Below, in pieces: positions 23,533-36,171 of a stretch of DNA of 64,000 nucleotides (position 1 is the stretch's first letter; each line of letters starts with the position of its first letter). This DNA comes from Wurfbainia villosa (lineage: Eukaryota > Streptophyta > Magnoliopsida > Zingiberales > Zingiberaceae). The position numbers were made by a program, and so were the translations under genes. Below the pieces are notes generated by a model. It was not told the origin of the DNA and ran no database searches. It saw only the letters and a program-made list of their open reading frames with translations. Location of the stretch: the NCBI GenBank assembly GCA_025175895.1, contig CM045993.1, positions 57,106,621-57,170,620 on the forward strand, in the 5' to 3' direction.

Positions 23533-25260
23533 CTAACCCTTAAGGATGGATTTTGGAACCCAAAATAAATTCTTGCCTATGGGGTTTACTAGATACTCCT
23601 TGGGGATCCATTTTCTAGCTATTACCCTCTTCTTATCTTGTCCCCTAGCAATTAGGCATTTATAGGCCTTCTCATTTTTCTTTTCCTTATAACCTAGGCC
23701 TTTTTTGTTAAAGCTTGCCCTTTGGCTCCCAATTATCATGTTCAATGTATTTGAGCCAATTGTGAACTTTTCTAGGGCTTTTGTCAAAAAGTCTACCTTT
23801 TCCCTTAAAGCCATATTTTCTTCTATGCATGCATCATTAACATCCAAAGGCATATAGTTATCATGTGAGCATGCATCATCATTATCATGACTAGAAGAAA
23901 TATCATCATTTAAGCATGCTTTTTCTAATTTTTGTTCTAAATCCTTAATTTAATCTAGAATGCATTTATTTTTCTTCTTTGCTTTAAATAAATCCCTAGT
24001 TAAGCTAGAAACCATGGAAACTATTTTCTTGGGAGTTAGATTTGTTACCATAGTTTCCATGTCCTCTTCTTCTTCTTCGGATGAGGATGTAGAGGAGGCT
24101 CCCCCTTCATTTGATCTCTCTCCACTTGTGCTTGATTCTTCATTTGAGGAGGAGGAGCAATCATCAAAAGCCATTAGTGCTAAATTTGAGTAGACATGTT
24201 CTTCTTCTTCGGATGAGGAAGAGGAAGAAGGGTCATCCCATGTCTTTGCTTTGAATGCCTTAGCCTTCTCCTTTTCCTTTGCCTTCTTCTCCTCTTTCTT
24301 CTTGCTCCCCTTTTTCTTCTTCTTTTCTTCTTTCTTTTTCTTCTCTTCCTTGCTCTTGTTTAGGAAGGGACAATTATCCCTTATGTGGCCCTCTCCTTGG
24401 TAATTGTAGCAAATGATCTTCCCCCTTGGTCTTCTATTCCTATCATTTGATTTGTTAAATCTAAAACCTTTTAAAGCACGCCTTACCCTCCTTACCATAT
24501 ATGCTTCTTCCGTGCTATCCATGGAGGAGGAGGAAGACGCTTCATCATCATTGGAGGAGGAGGGGATCTCTATCTTCTTATTCCCTTTATTTGCCAAAAA
24601 TGCTACTCTTCTTGAGGGTTGAATTCTTGGCTCTTCTTGTATTCCTTCAAGCCTAGATTCATGCAATTCCATAGTGGAGAAAAATTCATCTAGAGTACTT
24701 ACCTCTAGATTCTTTGAAATATAAAATGAGTCCACCATTGAACTCCACTTGGATGATTGGGGAAAAGCCTCTATGACCTTCATTATCATATCTCGATTGG
24801 AGAGCTTTTCACCTACACTTGTTAGCCCAATTAAAATCTCTTTAAACCTAGAATGCAATGAGGTTACCTTTTCTCCCTTTTCTAATTTTATGTTGGATAA
24901 TTGGGAGCGGAGGAGATCTCTTCTTGCAAGTTTAGCCTCCGAGGTACCTTCATGAAGCTCTACTAGCTTCTCCCACATCTCCTTGGCACTTAGGCAATCT
25001 CCAATTCTATTTATTTCTTATTGAGGAAGCACATTGTAGAGATGGTGCTTGGCTTTTGAGTTTGCAAGGTGCTCCTCTCTTTGCCTCTTGGTCCACCTTG
25101 ACTTTTCTATTGGCTTCCCCTCTTCATCCCTAGGCAAAACGAAACTGGATTCCATTGTAATCATAATATCAAAATCTGTTACGAAAAATACCTCCATTCG
25201 GTTCTTCCACCAAGCGAACTCTCCTTCAAACTTCGGTGGATGGATGTTGGAGCCGGCCAT
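23533..25260 (-). pseudogene. gag: Gag of element G (two nonsense mutations)
   Basis: The gene is homologous to C's Gag over its full length (about 575 codons, SNIHPPKFEGEFAWWKNRME to WVPKSILKG). The open pieces 25018-25260, 23950-24978 and 23533-23853 share one frame. The only coding breaks seen are two TAA codons, one at about 25018 after the motif NVLP-Q and one at about 23950 after ILD, both where relatives have Gln (CAA to TAA). The CCHC knuckle reads CYNYQGEGHIRDNC, so the second Cys is Tyr. It is probably dead, or its RNA is packaged by another Gag. Confidence 0.88.
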
Positions 25261-25309
25261 TTTTGATGTTGAGCTTGTTGCGGTGGTTAGTCCGGTGACA
25301 AGCAACCTT

Positions 25310-25321
25310 GCTATGATACCA
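25310..25321 (-). other. Primer-binding site of element G
   Basis: The minus strand reads TGGTATCATAGC, one change from the tRNA-Met complement, two nucleotides inside the 5' LTR. Confidence 0.87.
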
Positions 25322-25323
25322 CT

Positions 25324-26538
25324 TGTTAGAGATCGAACGACCGACTAGAGGGGGGTGAAAAGCCCTTTGTCGTTGGATGAAGTAATTTGCTTGTCTACAA
25401 AACTAATTAGCGCAACAGAAACAACAAGACAAGCAAATATAAATAGAAATACTAAAACCAAAGAGATGAACAATGGTAACACAATATGTAACGTGGTTCA
25501 CGGCTACGCCGCTAATCCACGGTCCAATTCGTCCAAGGTGAATCACTCCTTCAAAGCCAATCACTATTGGTCTCTCATTTGCACAAAGCTAGGTGGAGGT
25601 AACCTTTACAATCAAGACCACTCTTCTTATAATAAGATTGAAGTAAAGACAAGTAAGAAGAGTTTAAAGCTTGTGGGGAACTAGGAAGATCACTTAGAGC
25701 ATAAGCATTAGCCTCTCAAGGCTCCACTCCCTCTCTTTTTATAGAGAGGAAGATTTTCTTCCCATTTGCCGCCACCAGTCGAATGTTATCCTTGGCAGTC
25801 GACTGCCGCCACTCAAATGACCTTCGAACACGTCGGATCCCGACTGTTGTAGTCCAATGGAACACTTGGCAGTCGACTGATGGAACCCATCACGATCATT
25901 GCTTCCGCGCCGATCGGCCGATCGGCTATGAGCGGTTCTGCGGCCAAACCCTTTCGACTACCAATCACGCTTTGCAATGATCGGTCAGGGGCAATGATCG
26001 CCCACATATGGCGATGATCACGGCTTAAACCAACCAGTCGAACTCCATTCGACTCAGAGCAGTCGACTGCCATTCCATGGCAGTCGAATGGTGTCGGGAA
26101 ATCCCATCCGACACTTAGCCAAATGGCCAAGTTTCACCTAAGAGCTACCCCTTCCCGGGTTACATTCGCTCACTCTCATCCCTCGGAGTCCCTTGCCTTC
26201 GAAGTTCTCTTCGTTTGCGGCTACGTCCCTCGGTAGCATCAGGCACACGACTCTGCAATGCTCCTTCACGTCTCTTACCTCGAAGTCTACTTCCTCCGGC
26301 TTCACTTCAAGCTCCTCGTCCGGCGGTCCCTCGGATGCTCCAAGTGCATGACTTCTGCAAAGCTATCCTTCACCGACTCAAGGCCCGAGTCATGAGATGT
26401 GAAACTCGCCATGGCTCCATGTGCGAATTACTAAGTCCTGCATGACTTCAACGCACATATCAAATCAACATAACAAGCTAACTTAAACCATTTTCCACAC
26501 ACATCAAAACCTTATCATGGCAAGAGATTGCCCTAACA
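25324..26538 (-). mobile_element. 5' LTR of element G
   Basis: This 1215-bp LTR runs from TGTTAGAG to CCCTAACA. The TATA box is at 25735-25746 (minus). Palindromes start at 25776, 25796 and about 26060, with a GATC-type patch at about 25890-26020. Distal U3 modules carry CGGTCCCTCGGATGC near 26325. Confidence 0.9.
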
Positions 26539-26543
26539 GTGTA

Positions 26544-27921
26544 GATTTCACATGACCCCCCTAGTCCATGTCAAGAGCCTACACTTGCACCTCCTTCTTT
26601 TTCCACATATGAGCTGGATGCAAGTACATCCATCTACAACTTCTCTGAGTTCCAATCATGCCTCGATGACATTTACGCCGAGTAGCAGACACAGGGACAG
26701 TGATGAGAGGAGCATAGGACCTATACACAGGCAGAGTTCTAGGATCTACGGGAACATTTTCAGAGGGCCGAGGAGTTCTACGGTGAGGCTCGTGCTATTT
26801 TTACGAAGTGGCTGCCTATCGCCAGGAGGTTCGGTAGCACATGCATGCTACACAGGCATAGTGGGCTAGGGAGGAGGAGCACAGTGCCGCCGCTGCATCC
26901 ACTAGTTCCTAGATCGACCACATGTGACATCAGCAGCTAAGCACTAGATTCTCCCAGAAGCCTGACATGCCGAGATTGTCGGATTTCCCACCTCGACCAC
27001 CATACTAGAGGTACGGTCTTGTTTAAGTTTGGGAGGGACCTCGAATTTTGATATGCCCTTCTTCTTGTAGTAGTTTCTTTCTTGACATATAGATTTAGTT
27101 TTAGATTATTTGCATTTACTTGTTCATGCATACAATATTTAGTTTCCTTTCAACACCTAGTTGTTTGTCATTTTTAAGCTGTCTTAGTAGTATTTTCAAA
27201 TTTTTCATGATTTGCTTCCATGCCATAGATAACTTAACTTCATTTATCTTGTGGTATTTTGTTTTTAGTTGCTTTGATGGATGTTCTAGATTTGCGCTTG
27301 TTAGCTTTCACCTTTCACTTATACTTGAAGAATATTCTGAAAGGGAGAATCTATTACATACATAGTTATGATTCATCCTAGTAGCCTAGTACTTTGGAAT
27401 CCACAGGTGACTCTAGATTTAACATTTTAGTTATCAGAGATGCTCGGATTGTGTAAGCCCATTTGGAAAAATCAAAATACCAGTGAACTAGAGAGGAATA
27501 AAGTTCCTTGAAAAAAAATAGTTGTCGTGGGTGGAAATGATTAGGTGCCCCTTTGAGACCGAGTTAGATTACCGGAGAAACACCTACAAATTTCTCTCAA
27601 TATTGAGCACGCCTTTGAGACTTTATGCTAATTCTAGGGAACGACCCTCGCTTAGGGCAGGTAAGTGCATAAAAGTAGGAGACCTTAGGAAAGCAAAAGG
27701 ATGACGACTTAACTCACTGTGGAATGAGTATCCCTTAGGGAAATTCTCTCAGCACATGCACTAAAAGCTAACTTAGTGAACTTTTAGAACGTATCTATTT
27801 GCTTTGATTGAAAATACCACTGGATAATTTAGTTAACATGCTAGGTATGGGAACAATGTTTTTAAATTTTATGGCACTAAGGTTTGCTTGAGGACAAGCA
27901 AGGATCTAAGTCTAGAGGAAT
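26544..27921 (+). other. 3' region of element F after insertion G
   Basis: About 1.4 kb lies between the integrase and the 3' LTR. Only short frames remain. In other Athila elements this position can hold an additional open frame (sometimes called env-like), but no recognisable domain or membrane segment survives here. A decayed purine run (aagtctagaggaat) just before 27922 is the likely PPT. Confidence 0.55.
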
Positions 27922-30294
27922 TGATGTGAGCAAAATATATAGAGTTTTAGAAGTAGTTTTAGCATACATCTCATTGCATTTTGTACTGGTTTCATGCATA
28001 TTATTCCTAGTTTTGCATTCATTTCCTATTTTCTAGTTAGGAGACCTGCTCTTGTTGTTTTTTATGTGTAGGATGGCATTTTTGAGGTAAAACGACACAC
28101 TCTTGGAGCCAAAGAAAGGTGAGTATGCTCTAGCCATGTTTCTCCTAAAACACAGGCATGCACCGGAACAAAATAAGGCATTCACAAGATAGTTTAGAGG
28201 CGGGCATGGCTTGGTCATGTGAATCTCTCACGGCTGTGTCCAATCCTCAAAGCAAAAAATCAGACAATAATTCTAGTGCCCCACATGGTCGCCTGACCAT
28301 GTGGATTCCACATGGCCGTGTGGTGCTAGGCTGACTTGATGCAACTAGGGTTTCGTGGGGATTTAATGAAAGTCAGATCCTCTTCTATAAATAGGAGGAA
28401 CACCCAAATCGTAGGGGGAGGCCCAATGGCTAGGACGATAAGAAGGTGCCTTAAAAAGCACTGGAGACTCGCAATTGGGAGGAAAGAAGCGGCTAGAAGA
28501 TCCATCTCAACGCTCCAACACCGTGGAGAACAACCAAGACATGCAAATTGAATAGGACAAAAAGTACTTTCTTTATTTTCTTGTTCTACTTGCATTGGAA
28601 TTACTTTTCTTAAGATGTCTTGTGTTTAATCTCATTTATCAATGGAGAAGATACTTCGATTCCAAGATTAGGGAGCAACTTGTGTATGTGGACGTGAAAG
28701 TTCAAATAATTATTCATCTCTTTTGATTCTATTTGCAATTTTGTTTAGTTTAGATCGTTGAGGATTATGTCTTAAATTTTATTTATATTGAACATAGGCG
28801 ATACAAGGGTGAGAGCCTTCGTATAAAAAATCTAGGAGAACCAAGGATGAACCTTGCGATCATCCTCCCTCTCGTAATCGTAGAAGATAGAATATGATAG
28901 AGTAGGATATGAAATACGATCTGCATCTTCATAGGGATTATTAGGACATCTTTGTACCCCAATAACCTATCTTGGTAAAAGGCCTAATGTAGGAGAGATT
29001 AACTCTAGAAGGGTGGAGGGACCTTATGTTAGTGTCAGCCCTTAGTGGCAATCATGAGATGATTGATTAGGGATCATATGTATCATATTTCATTAATAAC
29101 AGGCAAAGATTGATTATTATATTTACTTTATGTGTGTGCCAGTAAATAAATATAATAATGCCCTTGAATAGTAGGTTCTAATCTACAGTATATCAATTGG
29201 AAGAATTGATTATGAGAAGCTGTAGAGAACATTATTCTTAAACATTCCTAGTCAAGTACTAATAGACAAAGGGATATATTGATACATTGAGACTAGCATG
29301 TAGGTCAATGGATGACTTGATCTCACAAGTCAAGGTTATGTGATATCACATTGACACATGGATATATATATTGGAGAATATATGTACTGAATTGACCCGC
29401 CATGAGAAAGTGTCATGGATCGTTATATGAGTGTCATATACTTTCTCATGTGACTATTGGTATGAATAGTCCTAAGACTTAAAATCACTACAGTTCCCTA
29501 CATAAGGAGTTATGTACTTTGGTATCGTCTTACGTCACACCGTAACAGGGTGCACTATAATGGTGATCACTGAGTATGTAACGAATTATGCGAAGGGATG
29601 TGAGTGATGTAGATGAGATCTATCCCTCCTATATGACAGGAGTGATATCTTTGGCCTCTTGATAGAGTAGGACCACGAAATGTTTGGCCATGCTCAAATG
29701 AGTCAATATGAGATATTGAGCTCATTTGTTTGAGTGTGTCTACTTGGGGATCAAGAACCATAAAGATCGATAAGGGGATGCCACGGTCTATGCCTCATTG
29801 ATCGATCTAAGATATCAGAGATAGAAGGACACCGTCATACATGATAATAGCCACAGAAAGGTTGTTGGATCTCGACTATCTTGTAGCTTGGGTAGCAATG
29901 ATGTATTGCTAGATGTCACTCATTGCTTATGCATCTAAAATGATTTTAGATACATTGCCAACATTACAAGAGCCTATTGGGTCACACACAAATGATATTC
30001 TATTTTGGAGATGGTTTCTTTTAGTTGCACTAAAAAGAACAATTGAGCATATGACCAAGACTTGAGTTTGACTCAAACTGGTTAAACTTGAGTTAGACTC
30101 AAGTAGAACTATGGAAAATGATTCATCATCAACATGAATGATTAATGTGATTAATCATGCACGGGATCAACATGCATTATTAATGTGATTAATCATGCAT
30201 GGGGATATTCATGATGAGGAAAAGGTTCATGCATGTGGAAAAGCTAAATTGGATTTGGCTTGATAAAGCTAAATTTGATTTGGCTTGATAAAGC

Positions 30295-32199
30295 TGAAGG
30301 GTTTTGCTTATCGAGTCCGTGAGGGGAAACTTCGCTTCCCACTACACCTTGGTTGTTTGTTCATGGCGATCCCATCGATGTCCCCGGATTAAAAAAATTT
30401 AATCCTAGACAAAAGGGATTGCTCTAACAACCAAGTCATCATCGTGTTATTCGTTTAGAGAGGTCACTTGAACAAACTTGTTGTTCAAGTGACCAACCTC
30501 TATTCTACGAGTAGCCGCGGAATAGACGATCTCTGGATCGCCGATTTTTGTGTTTTTGTTCGGGGTCCAAGTATTATTTAGCCACAAACAGATTTATATC
30601 ATGCTCATAATTGGAAAAACAAATACAAGCAAGAAACAAAAGAGAATAGAGAATAGGTATATCTCTCGATCTTCTAATGTATGACCTTCCTCCTTTCGAA
30701 CGTCGTGTGGGCGACGATCTACCAAAAGTTGAAGCTCCTAGATCGCAAATCTTCCATCCTTGTTCTTCCAAAGCAAGAAGAAGAATAGAAACAAAGCTCT
30801 ATTCCTTCTTTCAACCAACCAATAACTTCCAAAGAGGAAGCTTTCCGCCGGCTAAGAAGGAAGAGGAGATTGAGAGTGGCCGGCCAAAAGCTTCAAGGGA
30901 GGACCCTAAACCTTTGTTCCACTGACCAAGGAGAAGGAGAGGACCTGTTTTGGATGCCGTCCAAGGGCTGGAAGGAACTCCAAGGGCGCCGGTAGCTTGG
31001 GGAAGAAGAACAACACAAGGAAAATATTTTCTTATTAGGAGCCGCCCAAGCCCAAACCCTAGCTCCTATGCCTTGCCGCCAACTTCCAAAACCCTAGCTT
31101 CTCTTGAATTAATCTCCACGCCAACCCCTTGCCCTCCTTTTATAGAGTTAGGGATAAGCCTCCTTTTAATCTCCACCATTGTTTCTAGGGATTTAATCTC
31201 AACCGTCGGATCTAGAGATTTAATTTCGACCGTCAAATCTAGAGATTTAATCTCTACCTTTGGATCTAGAGTTTTGTTTCTATCCATTGGATCTAAGCTT
31301 TATGAGGTGTTAATAGGCTACATTAGGGACCATGAGGAGGAGTTGGATCTTGGCCACCCATGGATCAAGCCCACATAAAGTCCGATCCATTAATGATAAT
31401 ACAATCCACTAAAGGATTATCATTGATCTACCTCACCAACCCCCATAAGTTAATATGGGCTCCATATATTATTTTTACATTTTCTCCCCGTGTTTAAGAT
31501 ATCGAATGTCCGTTGATTAATTAATTTACTGACCATTAATTAATCAACATCTAACTTCATGAGTAGTACCACTCAACCTTTTCATCATGCCGGACCAAGT
31601 CCACCCGCAGGGTTTATATGATGAACCTTATGAGCTCCTCAAGGGGACATCATCATCCTAATATATAGGACATTGTTTCCTCCTATAATCAACGACACAC
31701 CATATAAATAATATCATCTCTCAACTTACCGAGTCTATCGATTTAATCTATAAATCTCGCTCATTGGTAAATCAAAGAGATGAATACTAAGTATATGTGC
31801 CCGTTATTATATCGAGATTAAGAGCATATACAAAATAATATCTGAGGTCTGATTCGATTATGTAGTCAACAATAAATCGAATCACCTCCAAGTCGGTCCT
31901 GCTCAATACACACAAAGTGCACTAGTGTGATTCTATGGTCAAGACAAACCAATACCAAATCACACTACAACCATTCTGATAGTTTGTCCAAAGTCATCTC
32001 GATTGTGAGCCTTTACTTATACTTTTCAAGGAGCCGATAACATGATCTCCCGTGTGACACCACACACCATGTTATCTACAATGTAAAGTATTAGACAATA
32101 TGCATAACCATAAAGATATGCAAACAATGATCATGTGATTCTTATTTCAAAATAAAGATGTTCATACAAAAGATAGACTTTTCAGTATACATCCCTACA
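30295..32199 (-). mobile_element. 3' LTR of element I
   Basis: This 1905-bp LTR runs from TGAAGGG to CCCTACA. The minus-strand TATA box is at 31136-31145. Four 27-nt repeats lie just upstream of it (starts 31185, 31212, 31239, 31266). Confidence 0.9.
31185..31290. repeat. 27-nt tandem repeat in U3 of the I/J family
   Basis: Four units at 31185, 31212, 31239 and 31266 carry CTAGAGATTTAATCTC followed by an ACCGTCGGAT-like stretch. The same units occur at 38079, 38106, 38133 and 38160, and in J from 56292. They sit 40-150 nt upstream of the TATA box, like an enhancer repeat. The period is a multiple of three, which creates a misleading antisense open frame. Confidence 0.8.
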
Positions 32200-32215
32200 A
32201 TCTCCCACTTATACT
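32200..32215 (-). other. Polypurine tract of element I
   Basis: The minus strand reads AGTATAAGTGGGAGAT next to the LTR start TGTAGGG. The identical tract is in J at 57310-57325. Confidence 0.75.
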
Positions 32216-33077
32216 AAAAGACTATGTTGTCCTCAAACTGCCATACATCTGATCCCCATTCCCTCCACATGCCTATCAAAAGCTCTCACGGAAGGGCCTT
32301 AGTGAAAGGATCTACCAGGTTATCCTCCGATGCAATCTTGGCCACAACAACTTCTCCTCTCTTTACGATTTCTCATATCAGGTGGTACTTGCACTCTATG
32401 TGCTTACTTGCCTTATGGGCTCGTGGTTCCTTCGAGTTTGCAACTACACCACTATTATCACAATAAATTTTGATAGTTCTGGGCAAACCAGGAATCACAT
32501 CCAAGTCCATCAGGAAGTTCCTGAGCCACACAACTTATTTGGCCGCCTTAGAGGCTGCCACATACTCAGCTTCCATGGTGGAGTTCGCCAAGCATTTCTG
32601 CTTGACACTCCTCCATACAATGGCTCCACCTCCCAAAGTAAACACAAAACCTGAGGTAGACTTACTGTTATCCCTATCAGATTGAAGTCGAATCAGGTAA
32701 CCCACAGAGGAGTAATTAGTGCGCTCATAAAAAAGATATAATCCTAGTCCTTCTCATGTACTTCAATATACGCTTTACCGCAGTCCAATGTCCCTGTCCT
32801 GGATTACTCTGATATCTGCTGACCATGCCCACGACAAAGAAGATATCTGGTCTCGTACATAGCATCGCATACATTAGGCTTCCTATTGCCGAAGCATAAG
32901 GAACCGCCTTCATCTCCTCTATCTCGTCAGATGTTCTAAGACACATCTCCTTAGATAAAGGAACTCCATGCCTGAAAGGTAGAAAACCCTTCTTGGAGTT
33001 CTACATACAAAAACGATCCATAATCGTGTCTATGTATGAAGCTTGGGATAAGCACAACATCTTTTTCCTGCGATCCC
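32216..33077 (-). pseudogene. pol: RT C-terminus and RNase H of element I (broken)
   Basis: Fragments include the end of RT (KAVPYASAIGSLMYAMLCTRP, then VVGMVSRYQSNPGQGHW at 32725-32946) and an RNase H domain at about 32224-32690 with STMEAEYVAA and IYCDNSG, the copia acidic motifs. Stops and small indels separate the pieces, for example a stop in the segment after AAK. The RNase H catalytic residues are still readable, but the frame is lost. Confidence 0.8.
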
Positions 33078-34155
33078 TTATAACCTTGATCCCACTTCTC
33101 CCAAGTCCTTCATATCAAACTGTTTGGACAACCATACCCTTATGTCCGATAACACCTTGATATTGTTGCCAATCATCAAAATGTCATCTACGTATAGTAT
33201 AAGAAATACCACTACATTTCCGTCACATCTCTTGTATACACAAGACTCATCCGGACTTTGAATAAATTCATAAGACTGGATTACCTCATCAAAGCGCATG
33301 TTCCAAGATCTCGAAGCTTGCTTCAATCCATAAATGGACCGATTAAGCTTACATACAAGATGCTCTTTGCCTTTAGCAATGAATCCCTCTGGTATAGATG
33401 TTTTCCTCAAGACTTCCATTAAGGAAAGCTATCTTGACATCCATCTACCACACCTCTTAATCCATATGAGCTGCTATAAATAAGAGAATCCGGATAGACT
33501 TAAGCATGGCTACCGGTGAAAAGGTCTCCCCATAATCGATACCCTCTTTCTGAGTATACCCCTTCACAACAAGCCTCGCTTTGAAGGTCTCAACCTTCCC
33601 ATCTATTCCTCTCTTTCTCTTGTAGATCCACTTGCATCCAATGATTTTTACACCATTGGGCGGTTCTACTAGCTCCCAAACCGGATTTGAATCCATAGAT
33701 TCAATCTCAGCATTTATTGCACTTTGCCAAGATACTGCATCTTTATCTTGGATTGCCTCGTCATATGTCCAGGGATCAGGTTCATGTTTGCCAGGGACCA
33801 AATCAGAAGATTCTCCCAAGAACATGAATCTATCAGGCTGTCTCACAACCCTCCCACTACGACGAGGTATCTCCTGTGTATCCTTTGTGACACGCGGTGC
33901 AGTGACATGTGGTATATCCTCTTGTATCGGTGGTACTAAAGAAGTGACTTCCCCTTTTAATTCCTCCAGAATAATTTTACTCTTGGGCTTGTGGCTCATC
34001 ACATAGTCTTCCTCTAGAAATCTGGCGTTCGTCCTAACGATCACCCTCTGATCTCTAGGACTATAAAACAAAACACCCTTCGTTCCTCTAGGATAGCCAA
34101 CGAACATGCGTACTTCTGTACGAGGTTCCAACTTACCAGCATCTGCCTTCAGCAC
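33078..34155 (-). pseudogene. pol: Reverse transcriptase of element I (broken)
   Basis: The N-terminal part (33457-34155) carries the integrase tail, WELVEPPNGVKIIGCKWIYK and ARLVVKGYTQKEGIDYGETF. Two stops then fall in the MDYEVWQMDVKTAFLNG motif (Tyr and Gln codons) at about 33445-33457, and a small deletion shifts the frame after FLNGS. The second part (33078-33419) keeps LNRSIYGLKQASRSW and the catalytic YVDD in LILYVDDILMIGNN, then runs into a deletion before LGI. The catalytic site is intact but the enzyme cannot be made in one piece. Confidence 0.87.
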
Positions 34156-34170
34156 ATGTGCTGGACTCCC

Positions 34171-35520
34171 CTATATCCGAATATGTCTTAGACTAGGCTT
34201 TCGCCCAGTCCACAACTCTGTGGGAGTAGAAGGCACTGATTTAGATGGAACCAAGTTCAGAATGTACACCGCTGTATCTAGAGCATATCCCCAGAACGAA
34301 TCTGGCAACTCAGAATAACTCATCATCGATCTAACCATCTCCATAAGAGTTCTATTCCTTCGCTCTGCTACACCGTTCAACTGGGGTGTGCCAGGTGCAG
34401 TCAATTGGGATTGAATCCCAGCCTCTGATAAGTAGTTCTTAAACTCTCCCAAGAGGTACTCACCACCACTATCAGATCGTAGTGTCTTGATACTTTTACC
34501 TCGATGTTTCTCCACATCAGCCTTGAATTCTTTGAACTTGTCAAAGATTCAGCCGTGCGGCGCATCAGGTAAATGTATCCATATCTTGAGTAATCGTCTA
34601 TAAAAGAGACGAAATACTCAAAACCACCTCTAGCCTGGATAGACATAGGACCACACAAATCAGAATGAACCAATTCTAACACATCTTTGGCTCTATACCC
34701 CTTGGCCTTAAAAGGCCTCTTGGTCATCTTACCCTCCAAGCAAGATTCGCAAGTTGGGAGATCCTCCACTACTAATGAACCCAAAGGTCCATCAGCTATC
34801 AACCTTTGAATTCTGCTTAGGTTATTGTGACCATGCCTAAGGTGCCAAAGATATGTTTGGTTCATCTTCGAAGGTTCTTTTCTCTTATTGGAATTAGAAG
34901 ATGAGTTATTAATTTTAATATGCATCGTGGGAGCTTTTGGTTCAAGTGTGTACAAATTTCCTATCAATGCACCCGAACAGATAATGTCCCTATTCCTTTT
35001 TATAACAACTCTGTCATTAATAGAAATAGAATATCCATCCATAAACAATTTAGAAATCGAAATTAAATTCTTTCTAAATAAAGGTACATAAAGGCAATTC
35101 TTAAGAACCAAAAGTTTATTTTTCTCAAAAGATAAATGAACGTCTCCCCTTACATAACCCGCCACCTTCTTGTGGCATTGCCCAAGTAAATGGTAATCTC
35201 CCCTCGGCTCATGCAGTTTCTGGAGACCCACCGCAAAGTATTGCAGACATGATCAGTGACTCCCGTATCTACACACCAGATGCCGGTAGATAACACCGCT
35301 AAACATGTTTCATCGACTAGACTAAAAGATATACCTTTTTTCTTGCGGTTGGGGCAATCCTTCTTCCAGTGTCCAGTCTACTTACAAGTGAAGCACATGC
35401 CTTTCGGCTTCTTCACTCCTCCCTGAGTACCTCCCACCGCCTTTGCCCCAGTTTGTTTCTTCTTCTTCTTGCCTTTCGGCTTAGAAGTAGTAACCTTTTG
35501 GGTCACCATGGCATGTGCCT
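34171..35520 (-). pseudogene. pol: CCHC knuckle, protease and integrase of element I (broken)
   Basis: On the minus strand the order is a zinc knuckle with CFTCK, a TAG stop, then TGHWKKDCP at about 35350-35400, a protease with CVDTGVTDHVC at about 35235-35280, a pre-integrase zinc domain (WHLRHGHNNL, CESCLEGK), the integrase core start VHSDLCGPMS, a frameshift near 34545 in the motif after YLMRR, then LRSDSGGEY and NGVAERRNRT. The three catalytic residues D, D and E are present but lie in different frames. Confidence 0.87.
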
Positions 35521-35562
35521 GAGCACTCTAACGAAATAGCCCCTCTACCGCCTAGAGTTATA

Positions 35563-36123
35563 TCAGAAGTTCCCCAACGAATACAACCTCTTGTTCATGT
35601 TGTAGTTCAGGAAAAACTGCTCAAAACTCCTAGGTAGAGACTGGAGTATGATATCAACCTGGGTTTCCCCATCGACCTCGGCTCCAAGGACCTCCAGCTC
35701 ATTCAAATGAGCCATCATCTTGAGAACATGATCCCTTACGAGTGTTCCCTCGGTCATAGTGGTCGTCATCAAGTTTCTCATGGCTTCTTGGCTCATAGTC
35801 CGATTCTGGTGTCCGAAAAGCTCTTTGAGATTGAGCATCATGCCATAAGCTGTGGGCATGGCTTGATGCTGATGTTGTAGTACATTTGACATAGATGCCA
35901 AAATGTAACACCGCGCCATCTTATCGGCCTTTACCCACTTCTTATAACTCTCTCTCTTCTTTTCCCCAGAATCTTCTGCAGGCTTAGGAGGGCACTCTTC
36001 GAGGAGTACATATTTGTATTCCTCAGCAGTCAAGACAATGTCTAGATTCCTCTTCCAATCAACATAGTTGGGTCGAGTAAGTTTGTTCTCTTTCAGTATC
36101 ACAGCAAGTGGGTTGAAAGTCAT
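35563..36123 (-). pseudogene. gag: Gag N-terminal part of element I
   Basis: An open piece of 186 residues starts MTFNPLAVILKENKL and includes RPNYVDWKRNLDIVL and QEAMRNLMTTTMTEGT, a copia gag of the UBN2_2/Retrotran_gag_2 type. I prefer the ATG at 36123 because J has the same start (MAFNPLAVILKE). A stop at about 35563 precedes the Lys-rich linker (TSKPKGKKKKKQ) and the knuckle, which also contains a stop. Confidence 0.85.
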
Positions 36124-36171
36124 TTTGAAAGAAAACCTAAGAATCACATAAATCAAAACATTAGATTTCAA

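Larger units (their letters stand above)
21038..26538 (-). mobile_element. Element G, gag-only copia-type retrotransposon nested in F
   Basis: A complete element of 5501 bp with 3' LTR (21038-22228), PPT, 3' untranslated segment, Gag, PBS and 5' LTR (25324-26538). Its flanks are gtgtg (21033-21037) and gtgta (26539-26543), a TSD with one mismatch. It is a sister subfamily of C and K. Pol genes are absent. Confidence 0.9.

Noticed and set aside
26552..27131. Possible env-like gene in the 3' region of F
   Set aside because: The position fits, but no signal peptide, membrane segment or long frame survives, so I describe it only as a decayed 3' region.
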